A stretch of DNA of 64,000 nucleotides from JAAXHB01 sp965214945 (GCA_965214945.1 OZ244029.1:2790001-2854000), one strand, 5' to 3'; shown: positions 31,913 through 41,390, counted from the stretch's first letter. Made by a program: numbers and translations. The notes: generated from the sequence alone by a model not told the origin.

Positions 31913-32898
31913 CCAAGAACGCGCGCTCCGCAACCGAAGACACGTCCTTGCTGGATATCGGGGACCTGCGGGTGCGCTTTGGCGGCGACACCGCCGCCGC
32001 GCCGACCACCATGCCGCTTCAAGGCGTCGACCTCAGCATCCCCCACTCCACCCGCATGGCGCTCGTTGGCGAGTCGGGATCCGGCAAGAGCCTCACAGCC
32101 TCGGCGGTGATGGGAATGCTTCCGCCGGGCGCAGAGATCACAAGCGGTTCGATACGCCTCAACGGTGATGAGCTGATCGGCGCCGACGAACGGCGCCTTC
32201 AGCATCTGCGAGGCCGCCGCATCGCCATCATGTTTCAGAACCCGCGCGGGTCGCTCAATCCGGTGCTTACCGTCGGCGGGCAGATCGCAGAGCTGATCAG
32301 AGTCCACGAAGGCGCCGGGCGCCGTGAGAGCAAAGAACGAGCCATCGACCTGCTCGATCAGATGGGAATCCCCGACGCCCGCCGGCGCGCCAAAGACTAC
32401 GCCCACCAGTTCTCGGGAGGGATGGCGCAGCGGGCCGTGCTCGCCATGGTGCTGTCGTGCCGGCCCGACCTGCTGATCGCCGACGAGCCGACCACTGGCT
32501 TGGACGCCACGCTCCAGCAGCAGGTGCTCGAACTGGTCGTGGAGCAGGTCACAGCCCGCGACGCGTCGCTGCTGCTGATCACCCACGACATCGGTATCGT
32601 GGGCCGCACCTGCGAGCAGGTGGCGGTCATGTACGCCGGGCGGGTGCTGGAGAGCGGCCCCGCCGCCGTAGTGCTCTCAGATCCGGCGAACCCTTACACC
32701 ATCGAGCTGATGCGAGCTTTCTCGGTGGTCAACCAGCGGCGCATGGTCTCCATCCCGGGCCGGGTTCCGGTGCTGTACTCACAGTTGGAGAGCTGCTCGT
32801 TCGCGCCGCGCTGCCCGCAAGCCGGCCCGGAGTGCGAGGCCGAACTGCCTCCGTTGCGTCCCGTCGGAGACCGAAAAGTGGCATGCCTGAAAGCCTGA
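31909..32898 (+). CDS. ABC transporter ATPase, DppD/OppD type
   Basis: 329 residues. Walker A GESGSGKS, Q-loop MFQNPRGSLNP, signature FSGGMAQR, Walker B LLIADEPTTGLDAT, H-loop ITHDIGI; the C-terminal oligopeptide-transporter extension has NPYTIELM and a Cys-rich SCSFAPRCPQAGPEC segment, the family [4Fe-4S]-like motif. GTG 31909 overlaps the permease stop (GTGA); a longer upstream frame overlaps the permease and is not used. Confidence 0.93.
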   Translation: MTKNARSATEDTSLLDIGDLRVRFGGDTAAAPTTMPLQGVDLSIPHSTRMALVGESGSGKSLTASAVMGMLPPGAEITSGSIRLNGDELIGADERRLQHLRGRRIAIMFQNPRGSLNPVLTVGGQIAELIRVHEGAGRRESKERAIDLLDQMGIPDARRRAKDYAHQFSGGMAQRAVLAMVLSCRPDLLIADEPTTGLDATLQQQVLELVVEQVTARDASLLLITHDIGIVGRTCEQVAVMYAGRVLESGPAAVVLSDPANPYTIELMRAFSVVNQRRMVSIPGRVPVLYSQLESCSFAPRCPQAGPECEAELPPLRPVGDRKVACLKA

Positions 32899-33989
32899 GC
32901 AACCCCAGCCGCGGCGAGGGCGATGGCATCGGTGCGCCTGTGCTGCGTGTGCGCGGCCTTGTCAAGGATTATGTCACCCGCGACGCCAAGCTGAAGAAGC
33001 GGGTCGCTAGGGCCGTCGACGGCGTGAGCTTCGAGGTCGGTGATGCCGAGACGTACGCAATCGTGGGCGAGTCCGGTTCGGGGAAGTCCACCATCGGGCG
33101 GGTGTTGTTGAAACTCGTCGACTCCACCGACGGGCAGGTGCATCTTCTGGGATCGGCTGTCACCGACCTGCGCGAGCGCCGATTTCGGCCGCATCGGCGC
33201 CACATTCAGATCGTGTTCCAGGACCCGCTGGCCGCATTCGATCCGAGTGCGACGATCCGCACCAGCTTGCGAGAATTCGCCAGGCTGAAACCCGGCCTCA
33301 GCCGCGCCGCGCGGAACGAAGCCATCGACGAGGCGATCCGCAACGTCGGACTCGGCCCGGAGATCGGCGACCGCAAGCCGTCGGAGGTCAGCGGCGGGCA
33401 GCTTCAACGCCTCAGCATGGCCCGGGCTCTGCTGGTTGAGCCGAAGATCGTGTTCCTGGACGAGCCCACTTCGTCGCTCGACGTCTCCATCCGAGGCCAG
33501 ATCGTCAACCTGCTTCTCGACCGCCAGGAACGAGACGGCTTCGCCTATCTGCTGGTCACCCACGACCTTCGGGTTGTATACGCCATGGCGCACCGGGTGG
33601 CAGTGATGTACTTGGGGCAGTTCGTAGAAGTCGGCACCCGCGATCAGGTATACGCGGCGGCTCGGCATCCCTACACGCGCGGGCTGCTCGACGCCGCGGA
33701 CCTCGCTGAGCCCGCACTCGCGGGAGAGCGGGTCCGGCTCCGCGGCGAGCTGACCGCAGACGCCGCCAACGCGCCCGGATGCCGCCTCACTTCGCGTTGT
33801 CCGTATGCCGAGCCGCGCTGCGACGAGCCGCAGCTGCTTCAGCCCGTGGATGACAGCCATCTGGTGCGCTGCTGGAAAGCTCTCGAGCAGCCTGCGTCGA
33901 TCGGGCTGCCGAACCTCGGGACCGGCCCCGGCCGCCCACAACCACATCACCCTCAAGACCACATCACCCGAGCGAGGATCCGCACATGA
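32883..33989 (+). CDS. ABC transporter ATPase, DppF/OppF type
   Basis: 368 residues. Walker A GESGSGKS, Q-loop VFQDPLAAFDP, signature VSGGQLQR, Walker B IVFLDEPTSSLD, H-loop THDLRVV, C-terminal HPYTRGLLDA and the Cys motif CRLTSRCPYAEPRC. Second ATPase of the importer; start overlaps the DppD-type gene by 16 bases and its stop overlaps HyuB (ATGA). Confidence 0.93.
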   Translation: MPESLSNPSRGEGDGIGAPVLRVRGLVKDYVTRDAKLKKRVARAVDGVSFEVGDAETYAIVGESGSGKSTIGRVLLKLVDSTDGQVHLLGSAVTDLRERRFRPHRRHIQIVFQDPLAAFDPSATIRTSLREFARLKPGLSRAARNEAIDEAIRNVGLGPEIGDRKPSEVSGGQLQRLSMARALLVEPKIVFLDEPTSSLDVSIRGQIVNLLLDRQERDGFAYLLVTHDLRVVYAMAHRVAVMYLGQFVEVGTRDQVYAAARHPYTRGLLDAADLAEPALAGERVRLRGELTADAANAPGCRLTSRCPYAEPRCDEPQLLQPVDDSHLVRCWKALEQPASIGLPNLGTGPGRPQPHHPQDHITRARIRT

Positions 33990-35677
33990 CCGTAGACCCC
34001 GTCACTGTAGAAGTGATCCGCAATGCCTTCATCTCAATCGCCTCTCAGATGAACAACAACCTTGCCCGCGCCGCGTACACGCCGATCATCTACGAGATGA
34101 AAGACTGCTCGGTCGGGCTGTTCAACGCGAACGGCGCCTTGCTCGGACAAGCACCCGGCCTGCCGATCTTCTTGGGGAGCCTGGAAGTGGCCATCGAGGT
34201 CACGACCGAGCACTTCGGCGGCCCCGACATCTACCGACCCGGCGATGTCTACGCCGTCAACGATAGCTATCTCGTCGGCAGCCACCTCAACGACGTGAAC
34301 GTGTTCTCGCCGATCTTTTTTGAAGGCGAACTCGTCGGTTTCGGGGCCACGAAGGCCCACTGGCTGGACATCGGCGCCAAGGATCCGAGCCAAGCGATGG
34401 ATTCGACGTCGATCTACCAGGAGGGCTACCGGTTCGGTCCGATCCACCTGTACCGCGAAGGCGCTCCGGAGACGGGCGTGCTCGAGCTCCTGATGCGCAA
34501 CAGCAGGCTTCCTCAGTCAATCTGGGGCGACATGCACGCCCAGGTGGCTGCGTGCCGCACCGGGGAACGCCGCTTCGGCGCGCTGCTGAAGCGGTTCGGC
34601 CGCCAGACCGTCGAGGAGGCCGCGGAGTCGGTCTTTGCTCAGTGCCGGCAGCTCGACAGCGAGGCGGTGGCCGCCATAGAAGACGGCGTGTACCGCGCTG
34701 AAGGAATGATGGACAGCTGGGGGCCGGGAGGCGACCCGGTGCCCGTTCGAGTTGCGGTGACCGTGGACGGGACCCGGATCACCCTTGATCTCGACGGTTC
34801 CGCCCCGCAGACGCCGGGATGTTTGAACTGCGGCTTCGCCCAGACCGTGGCCGCGGCCCGACTCGCCTACAAGCTGCTGATCAATCCCGCCATTCCGGTC
34901 ACGGGTGGCACATTCCAGAATTTTCAGGTGCGTGCCCCGGAGGCGTCGGTTTTTGACGCTCGCGAGCCGGCCGCGTGCCAGTACTACTTCCCACATCTGG
35001 GGCTGATGATCGACCTTTTCATCAAGGCTCTGGCGCCGGTGCTTCCCGATGAGGTAGTCGGCGGCCAGCCAGCCGATCCGATGAACATCCTGTTCACCGG
35101 GACCGACCCCAAGACAGGCCAACAGTTCGTTTCCGGCGAGGCAACCGCTGTGGGGTGGGGCGCCCACTCCGGTGGCGACGGCACCAACGGCTTGATCAAC
35201 TACGGCGGCGGCGACCTGAAGAACATCCCTGTGGAGGTGTTCGAGTCCCGCTACCCAATCCGCGTGCACTCTTACGCGCTCAGGCCCGATTCGGGTGGCG
35301 CAGGCCAGTTCCGCGGCGGCCTGGGAGTGGCACGCGAGTACGAAGTGCTGGCCGATGGCGTGAACGTCTCGACCTGGTTCGAGCGAACGCGCACTCCGGG
35401 TTGGGGACTCTTCGGCGGCGAGCCCGGCGCCGTCACCGAGGTGACGATGACAATCCCAAACTCCGCGAACGGAGACTCGAAAAACGGGGACTCCTCAATT
35501 CCCGGCTCCGCGCACGGAGACACGACAATGGGGCTGTTGAAAGTCAACCAGAAACCCGCCCCTCGCGGCACGCGCATCCGCGTCGCCACCGGCGGAGGCG
35601 GCGGCTACGGCGATCCCGCCGAACGCGACCCCGAGCGGCATCACGAAGACCTGCTTGACGGGTACGTGACGATATGA
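33986..35677 (+). CDS. hyuB: hydantoinase/5-oxoprolinase subunit B (HyuB)
   Basis: 563 residues. Starts DPVTVEVIRNAFISIASQMNN, followed by IYEMKDCSVGLFN, VNDSYLVGSHLNDV, and C-terminal SGGAGQFRGGLGVAREYE and GGGGGYGDPAERDPE, all diagnostic. Partner of HyuA. Between residues about 489 and 519 a 45-bp in-frame duplication inserts a low-complexity Ser/Gly/Asp/Asn segment (PNSANGDSK / PGSAHGDTT) absent from the family core. Separated from HyuA by racemase and transporter genes but in the same operon. Confidence 0.93.
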   Translation: MTVDPVTVEVIRNAFISIASQMNNNLARAAYTPIIYEMKDCSVGLFNANGALLGQAPGLPIFLGSLEVAIEVTTEHFGGPDIYRPGDVYAVNDSYLVGSHLNDVNVFSPIFFEGELVGFGATKAHWLDIGAKDPSQAMDSTSIYQEGYRFGPIHLYREGAPETGVLELLMRNSRLPQSIWGDMHAQVAACRTGERRFGALLKRFGRQTVEEAAESVFAQCRQLDSEAVAAIEDGVYRAEGMMDSWGPGGDPVPVRVAVTVDGTRITLDLDGSAPQTPGCLNCGFAQTVAAARLAYKLLINPAIPVTGGTFQNFQVRAPEASVFDAREPAACQYYFPHLGLMIDLFIKALAPVLPDEVVGGQPADPMNILFTGTDPKTGQQFVSGEATAVGWGAHSGGDGTNGLINYGGGDLKNIPVEVFESRYPIRVHSYALRPDSGGAGQFRGGLGVAREYEVLADGVNVSTWFERTRTPGWGLFGGEPGAVTEVTMTIPNSANGDSKNGDSSIPGSAHGDTTMGLLKVNQKPAPRGTRIRVATGGGGGYGDPAERDPERHHEDLLDGYVTI

Positions 35678-36639
35678 CCGACGCTGCCAGAGCCATGACG
35701 AACCGCACTGCGAACAAGCCTGTGAGAGACCATGTGCGCGGTGATCGTGCGATCAGGATCGGGGCCCGCTATCCGAACGCGGGCGTTGCTCCGCTGGAGA
35801 TCGGGCTTGCCGCAGCCGCGCGGCGCCTTGAGGACGCCGGGTTCGATTCGCTATGGACCAGCGACCATCTGGCCATGCCCGCAAGGCATCGCAGCGCGTA
35901 TCCGTTCAGCGCCGACAGGCGGGTGCCGTGGCCAGCCGATACGGGCTGGTCCGACGCGATCGTCGCTTTGGGCATCGCCGCGGCGGCGACGAGTCGCATC
36001 GAGCTGGGCACGGCTGTGCTGGTGGCGCCGCTGCGCTCGCCGCTGGTCGCCGCCAAGCAGATGGCTAGCGTGTCTGTTGAGGCGGCGGGGCGGTGCGTTC
36101 TGGGCGTGGGCGTCGGCTGGCTCGAGGAAGAGTTCGACGCCGTGCAGGTCGCCTACACGCAGCGCGGCAGATTGCTCGACGCGTGGATGGACGTGGCGCG
36201 CCAGGTGTGGTCCGGTGTGCTCGGGGTCCGCGATGCGGACGACCTTTACTCTGTTCCCGTCGAGATGATCTGCCGTCCGACGCCGACAGAGCCCATCGGA
36301 ATCCTCGTCGGCGGTCTCAGCGGCCCGGCGCGGCGCCGCGCAGGACGTCTCGGCGATGGCTGGGTCGCCTTGCAGTCCGTCGACGCGCTCGACCCACCGG
36401 CACTGGCCATGGGAATCGAGTCGGTTCGGGAGCACGCCCGCGCCGTCGGCCGCGACAGTTCGGAGATGCGGGTGGTGCTTCAGATCACGGGCTCCGCGGG
36501 CCGCACCGACGACATCGCGGGTCGGATCAGCGCTCTCGCGGAGGCGGGTGTGGATGACATCATCGTGGACGTCGAGTGGGACCACCCCGACAAGCCCAAA
36601 CAGGCTTGCAGCGTGTTGCGCGCCGCGGCCCGTCTGTAG
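35674..36639 (+). CDS. LLM class flavin/F420-dependent oxidoreductase
   Basis: 321 residues, with a 28-residue N-terminal tail. GFDSLWTSDHLAMP, SRIELGTAVLVAPLRSPLVAAKQ, GRCVLGVGVGWLEEEF and ILVGGLSGPARRRAGRLGDGW mark the LLM fold. ATGA overlap with HyuB makes it part of the cyclic-amide operon; it may oxidise the imported compound or a product. Confidence 0.87.
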   Translation: MTDAARAMTNRTANKPVRDHVRGDRAIRIGARYPNAGVAPLEIGLAAAARRLEDAGFDSLWTSDHLAMPARHRSAYPFSADRRVPWPADTGWSDAIVALGIAAAATSRIELGTAVLVAPLRSPLVAAKQMASVSVEAAGRCVLGVGVGWLEEEFDAVQVAYTQRGRLLDAWMDVARQVWSGVLGVRDADDLYSVPVEMICRPTPTEPIGILVGGLSGPARRRAGRLGDGWVALQSVDALDPPALAMGIESVREHARAVGRDSSEMRVVLQITGSAGRTDDIAGRISALAEAGVDDIIVDVEWDHPDKPKQACSVLRAAARL

Positions 36640-36769
36640 CCAAGCTGCCGGAGTCTTCCCGTGTCCGCAATTCGCTTTCGCCGCCCGCACTCTGCCACCC
36701 GTGTCATTTGTCGGCAACCGAGATGAACGCACTCTTCGCCACCAATCCACCAAAGCCAAAGGAGCACCC

Positions 36770-37942
36770 ATGACCGAAACGCTTGAAACGCACGTGCACC
36801 GATTCGACGAAGCCGACTACGAGGCTCGGCGCCGTGCGCTCGATCCGGTGCTCGAGAACGCCGGAGTGGGGGTTATGTGGCTGCCGATCGGCGCTGATCT
36901 AGAGTACTTGACCGGTTTGGAACGCCGTGTGCCGACCTTCGGCGAGGTCAACTACGCCCACGGCTGGGTGGCCGGCGCGTTCTTGTCACCGGGTCGCGAC
37001 CCAGTGTTCGTGCTGCCCCGCAACTATGTCGAGTTCGACCTGCCCGAAGGCGTGCCCGGCGAGGTCTACAGCGTGAGTGAACTCGACGACGGCCCTGCGA
37101 TCTTCGCCCGCGTAGCCGCGGCGCAGCCACGCTCGGGGCGGCTCGCCATAGGCGCCCGCACCTGGGGGTCCGCGGTGCTTCGCCTTATGGAGGCCTTCGG
37201 CCGCAGGCAACTTGTCGACGGCACGCCGCTAGTGAACCGGCTGCGGCGCATCAAGAGCCCGCCGGAGCTGGCACTGATGCGTGAGGCCTGCCGCATCGCC
37301 GATGAGGCCATGCGCCGCACCGCAGGACGCGTCGACGTCGGCGTGACCGAGATGGACATCGCGGAGGAGGTGAACCACTACATGCTGCGCGAGGGTGCCC
37401 GCACATGGTCTTTCGACACCGCCGTGTGGTCAATGGGCCCACTGGACAGGCGCGACGCATCGGTGCGCGTGTCGCACAACCCACTAACCAAGCAGATGGG
37501 CGTGTCATTTGACTTCGGAGCGGTCTGGAACAGCTATTGCTCGGACTTCGGGCGCACCATCCACATCGGTCAACCCAGCGCCGAATACACCGAAGTTTAC
37601 GAAATCGTCATGGCCGCCCAGCAGGCCGGCATCGACGCCGTGCGGCCTGGAGTCAAGGCATCAGACGTGCACCATGCCACCCGACAGGTGATCGTCGACG
37701 CCGGATACGGCGACTGGTTCCGGCATCGCACGGGCCACTGCATCGGCATGGACGTCCACGAGGAGCCCTACATCTCCGAAGAAGACGACACGCCGTTGCG
37801 GGCCGGGATGACGTTCACCATCGAACCCTCGGTGTTCTGGCCCGGCCGCGTTGGTGTACGCGTCGAGGACATAATTCTCTGCACCGAAACCGGCGGAGAG
37901 AAACTCAACCAGTACCCCACGACACTGCAAGCCAACGGCTGA
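36770..37942 (+). CDS. M24 family metallopeptidase (Xaa-Pro aminopeptidase/creatinase-like)
   Basis: 390 residues: N-terminal creatinase-like domain, then the pita-bread domain with all ligands: Asp in FDFGAVW, Asp in SDFGRTIH, His in RTGHCIGMDVHEEP, Glu in TIEPSVF, Glu in VRVEDII. Either a dipeptidase or a creatinase-type amidinohydrolase. AAAGGAG lies just upstream of ATG 36770. As the last gene of the Hyu-transport operon it could cleave the ring-opened product. Confidence 0.88.
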   Translation: MTETLETHVHRFDEADYEARRRALDPVLENAGVGVMWLPIGADLEYLTGLERRVPTFGEVNYAHGWVAGAFLSPGRDPVFVLPRNYVEFDLPEGVPGEVYSVSELDDGPAIFARVAAAQPRSGRLAIGARTWGSAVLRLMEAFGRRQLVDGTPLVNRLRRIKSPPELALMREACRIADEAMRRTAGRVDVGVTEMDIAEEVNHYMLREGARTWSFDTAVWSMGPLDRRDASVRVSHNPLTKQMGVSFDFGAVWNSYCSDFGRTIHIGQPSAEYTEVYEIVMAAQQAGIDAVRPGVKASDVHHATRQVIVDAGYGDWFRHRTGHCIGMDVHEEPYISEEDDTPLRAGMTFTIEPSVFWPGRVGVRVEDIILCTETGGEKLNQYPTTLQANG

Positions 37943-38015
37943 CGCAACCCGGCAGCCCAACACCAGCATCCCGACGCGGAAGACCCGTCCCGGCACCGCC
38001 CCTGGCGAGAGCCGG

Positions 38016-38762
38016 CTAGGTCAGCCAGCCACCGTCGACCACCAGCACGTGGCCGGTCACATACGCCGCGTCCCGCGACGACAGAAAATCCACCGCCGCA
38101 GCGATCTCAGACGGCTCTCCCAGCCGGCCGAGCGGAATCACTTCTCGGGCCTGGGCATCCAGAGCGTCGGCTCCGCCCGAGAACAGCGCTCTGGTGAGGT
38201 CGGTTTCAACGGTGCCGGGCGCCACCGCGTTGACGCGCACTCCGTAGGCCGCAAGTTCTCGCGCAGCGGCAACGGTTAGCATCCGGACCGCGCCCTTAGA
38301 CGTGTCATAGACGGTCATCGGGGTTGTCGAGGCGGTGAACGCGGACGTGGACGCGACGTTCACGATCGATCCAGACCGGCGCGGGATCATCACCCGGGCG
38401 GCTGCCTGCAGCACAAAGAAGCAGGCCCTGACGTTGACAGCCATCAACTCGTCGTACAGCGCACGGGTCACCTCGGCAAGCGGAGAAGACCGGGCGATCC
38501 CAGCATTGTTGACGACGGTGCCGAGCGGCGTGCGTTCGTCGATCTCGGCGATCACCTCGCGCACCCGATAGACATCGGTCACGTCGAGCGCGACGGCGCG
38601 GGCGCGCATTCCGCTGTCGGTGATCCGGCGAGCGGCGCGGCGTGCCTCGTCGGCGTCGCGGTCGGCAAGAAGAACAGTGTCGCCGCGGGCGGCGAGGCGA
38701 ACGGCGACAGCCCGCCCGATGCCACGGGCGGCGCCGGTCACCAAAGCCCCGCGGCCTGTCAT
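38016..38762 (-). CDS. short-chain dehydrogenase/reductase
   Basis: 248 residues: TGAARGIGRAVA, DRDADEARR, NNAGIARSS, catalytic Ser in NVASTSAF, YDTSKGA, and VDGGWLT. Classical SDR with Asp after the second strand. Converges with the M24 gene; followed on the same strand upstream by the VOC gene. Confidence 0.9.
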   Translation of the reverse strand: MTGRGALVTGAARGIGRAVAVRLAARGDTVLLADRDADEARRAARRITDSGMRARAVALDVTDVYRVREVIAEIDERTPLGTVVNNAGIARSSPLAEVTRALYDELMAVNVRACFFVLQAAARVMIPRRSGSIVNVASTSAFTASTTPMTVYDTSKGAVRMLTVAAARELAAYGVRVNAVAPGTVETDLTRALFSGGADALDAQAREVIPLGRLGEPSEIAAAVDFLSSRDAAYVTGHVLVVDGGWLT

Positions 38763-38862
38763 GTCGTCGAAGCGGCGGGTCTCGCGGCCGCGGAGACCCC
38801 GAAGCCCGGACTCGGCCCAAAAACTGTCATAGCGATGACTTTCCGGGCGTGCCGGGCCAGGC

Positions 38863-39345
38863 TTACCTCCAGCTGTCTCCCGTCTGGAACAGCTCCAGCA
38901 CCAGGCCGCCGACCTCCCGAGTGTCGAAGTACGCGAACCGGCCGCCGTCGTCGAACTGAGCGGTAGAGATCACCTCGAACCCCTTGCTCGCCATCAGCTC
39001 GATGTCGCGCTCGATGTCGTCGGTGTAAGCACAGATGTGTACCACGCCCTCACCGTGTTTCTCGAGGAACTCGGCTTGGATGCTGCGGCCCCGCACCGGT
39101 TGCATCAGCTCCAACTCGATGCGGCCCATCGGCGCGATTCTTCCTATGACTTCCGCGTCGGGTTCGAGCTTGCCGTAGATACGCCTGTCCAGGGCGTGCA
39201 ACGAAGGGCCCTCGACGAAGGGCCCGATGCCGATGGCCTCATAGAAGGAGACGGCCTTGTTCATGTCGCTCACGACCACGCCGACCTGATAGGCGCGGTC
39301 CCACAAGCCGTTGAGTGGATTGGGTTCGTCCGTTTCCATGCCCAT
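38863..39345 (-). CDS. VOC (glyoxalase/dioxygenase-fold) protein
   Basis: 160 residues with paired beta-alpha-beta-beta-beta modules: WDRAYQVGVVVSDMNKAVSFYEAIGIGPF and EGVVHICAYTDDIERDIELMASKGFE, then LVLELFQ. Potential metal ligands are Glu and His in these strands (EL-ELMQP, HIC, ELF). Likely lactoylglutathione-lyase or methylmalonyl-CoA-epimerase-like; exact reaction unknown. Start uncertain among GTG 39375, ATG 39345 and ATG 39339. Confidence 0.75.
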   Translation of the reverse strand: MGMETDEPNPLNGLWDRAYQVGVVVSDMNKAVSFYEAIGIGPFVEGPSLHALDRRIYGKLEPDAEVIGRIAPMGRIELELMQPVRGRSIQAEFLEKHGEGVVHICAYTDDIERDIELMASKGFEVISTAQFDDGGRFAYFDTREVGGLVLELFQTGDSWR

Positions 39346-39390
39346 TTCCCATGCCTGTCTGTTCTGCTGTCGCACACTAAACTACCGGAC

Positions 39391-40386
39391 GTGGCGATCG
39401 GCTTCGATATCGCAGATCGGACGCGTCTTCGCCTCTACCGGGCGATGGTCCGGGCCCGCCGCTTCGAGGAGTGTGTCCACCGGCTGTTCTTGGAGGGGCT
39501 CGTGAAGGGCACCACTCATCTGGGCATCGGCCAGGAAGCGGTTGCCGCCGGGTTCGCCGTGGCCATGCGGCCCGACGATCTGATGTTCTGTACCTACCGG
39601 GGCCATAACCACACTTTGCTGCGCGGCTCCCCCATGGATCGCCTGTTCGGAGAACTGCTCGGGCGAGCCAATGGTGTTTGCGGAGGCAAGGGTGGTTCGA
39701 TGCATCTCACTGACGTCTCGGTTGGCGCGATGGGGTCCTACGCCATCGTCGGGGCGCACCTTCCGCTGGCATGCGGCGCTGCCTGGGCGGCGCAGGCACG
39801 GGAGTCGGGCCAGGTGGCAACCTGCTTTTTTGGTGACGGCGCTACCAATATCGGAGCGTTCCACGAGGCGCTGAACCTGGCAGCCGTGTGGTCGCTGCCC
39901 GTTGTGTTCGTGTGCGAGAACAACCTGTACATGGAGTACACCCCCATTGGCGATGTGACGCCCGTGGAGCATCCCGCAGCTGACCGTGCCGCCGCCTACG
40001 GGCTGCAGGGGATCATCGTTGACGGCAACGACGCCGATGAGGTGTTCGCGGTGGCCTGCCGTGCTTTCGACCGGGCCCGGGCCGGTGCCGGCCCCTCGGT
40101 GGTGGAGGCGAAGACCTACCGTCACACAGGTCACTCCCGCGCCGATCCCGGCGACTACCGGCCCGACGAAGAAGTCGAAGAATGGTTGGCCCGCGACCCG
40201 ATCCCGGCGTACCGGGGCCGGCTGGAAGGCTCGGGTGTTGGCGCTGAAGTTCTCGACGGGATCGAAGCCGACGCCGACGCAGAGATCGAAGCAGCAGTCG
40301 CTGTGGCGCGGGCCGCTCCGACACCCGCCGCAGATGTGCTCCAGACACAGGTGTGGGCCGACGGAGGCTCCCAGTGGCGCACGTGA
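39391..40386 (+). CDS. 2-oxoacid/acetoin dehydrogenase E1 alpha subunit
   Basis: 331 residues. GTTHLGIGQEAVAAG, YRGHNHTLLRG, GGKGGSMHL, and the ThDP motif GDGATNIGAFHEALNLAAVW...CENN are complete. C-terminal KTYRHTGHSRADPGDYR is the phosphorylation-loop region of the E1 alpha family. GTG 39391 chosen as it begins the domain; longer frames are overlapping noise. Partner beta subunit follows 29 bases downstream, but no E2 or E3 gene is in the neighbourhood. Its promoter must lie in the 15-45 bases shared with the VOC gene or within that gene. Confidence 0.9.
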   Translation: MAIGFDIADRTRLRLYRAMVRARRFEECVHRLFLEGLVKGTTHLGIGQEAVAAGFAVAMRPDDLMFCTYRGHNHTLLRGSPMDRLFGELLGRANGVCGGKGGSMHLTDVSVGAMGSYAIVGAHLPLACGAAWAAQARESGQVATCFFGDGATNIGAFHEALNLAAVWSLPVVFVCENNLYMEYTPIGDVTPVEHPAADRAAAYGLQGIIVDGNDADEVFAVACRAFDRARAGAGPSVVEAKTYRHTGHSRADPGDYRPDEEVEEWLARDPIPAYRGRLEGSGVGAEVLDGIEADADAEIEAAVAVARAAPTPAADVLQTQVWADGGSQWRT

Positions 40387-40415
40387 CTCGGCGCAGATGA
40401 CAGGGCACGCCTGAC

Positions 40416-41390
40416 ATGACGGAGATTACCTATCGCGCCGCGGTCGCCCGCGGCATTGCCCAGGAGATGGAACGCGACCCGAGCGTGTTCTTCATTGGTG
40501 AGGATGTGGCGGAGGCCGGTGGCGTGTTCAAGACCACCACCGGTCTGCTGAAGCGTTTCGGGCCTCAGCGGGTTCGCAACACGCCGATCTCCGAAGAGGC
40601 GATCACCGGCGCGCTGATGGGGGCGGCCATGAATGGCCTGCGCCCCATTGGCGAGATCATGTTCAGCGACTTTTTTGCAACATGTTGGGATATTGTCGCC
40701 AATCAGATCGCCAAGACCCGCTACATGACCGACGGCCAGGTGAAGCTGCCGCTGGTGATCCGCAGCGCGAACGGCGGTGGCGCCCGTTTTGGGAGTCAGC
40801 ACTCCCAGGCCATCGAGAACTGGGCCATGGCCGTTCCCGGCCTGAAAGTGGCGGCGCCGTCCAACCCCCGCGATGTGGTCGGCTTGCTGGCCGCGGCGGT
40901 GCGCTGCGACGATCCGGTGATATTCCTCGAGCAGAAGTCGCTCTATCCCAGCAAGGGGCACGTCCCCGATGGGGAAGTGGTTGACGAACTCGGCACAGCA
41001 GTAGTGGCGCGGGCCGGCTCAGACGCCACCGTTGTCGCTCTAGCGGCGATGGTGCCCCGGGCGCTCGCGGCCGCCGAAGAACTCGCAACCGAAAGCATCG
41101 ACGTCGAGGTGATCGACCTGCGTTCGCTGGTGCCCCTCGACGTGACCACCATTCTGGACAGCGTGGCCAAAACCTCGCATCTGGTGACGGTGGAGGAGAC
41201 CCCGCGGCTTTGCGGTTGGGGTGCTGAGGTGTGTTCGATCGTCACCGAGGAGGGCTTCTGGAACCTCGACGGCCCGACGCTGCGGATCACCACACCGCAC
41301 ATCCCCCTGCCCGCTTCCGATGGCCTCGAAGACTTGGCGATGCCTTCGGCGGAGCGCATCGCGGCGGCGATCAGAGCCGGTTTGGACTAG
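40416..41390 (+). CDS. 2-oxoacid/acetoin dehydrogenase E1 beta subunit
   Basis: 324 residues: ITYRAAVARGIAQEM, FFIGEDVAEAGGVF, ISEEAITGALMGAAMNG, RSANGGGARFGSQHSQ and VTVEETPRLCGWGAEV are the usual E1 beta motifs. It forms the alpha2beta2 E1 with the preceding gene. Without E2/E3 nearby, either the lipoyl partners are elsewhere or the E1 has an independent decarboxylase or synthase function. Confidence 0.9.
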   Translation: MTEITYRAAVARGIAQEMERDPSVFFIGEDVAEAGGVFKTTTGLLKRFGPQRVRNTPISEEAITGALMGAAMNGLRPIGEIMFSDFFATCWDIVANQIAKTRYMTDGQVKLPLVIRSANGGGARFGSQHSQAIENWAMAVPGLKVAAPSNPRDVVGLLAAAVRCDDPVIFLEQKSLYPSKGHVPDGEVVDELGTAVVARAGSDATVVALAAMVPRALAAAEELATESIDVEVIDLRSLVPLDVTTILDSVAKTSHLVTVEETPRLCGWGAEVCSIVTEEGFWNLDGPTLRITTPHIPLPASDGLEDLAMPSAERIAAAIRAGLD

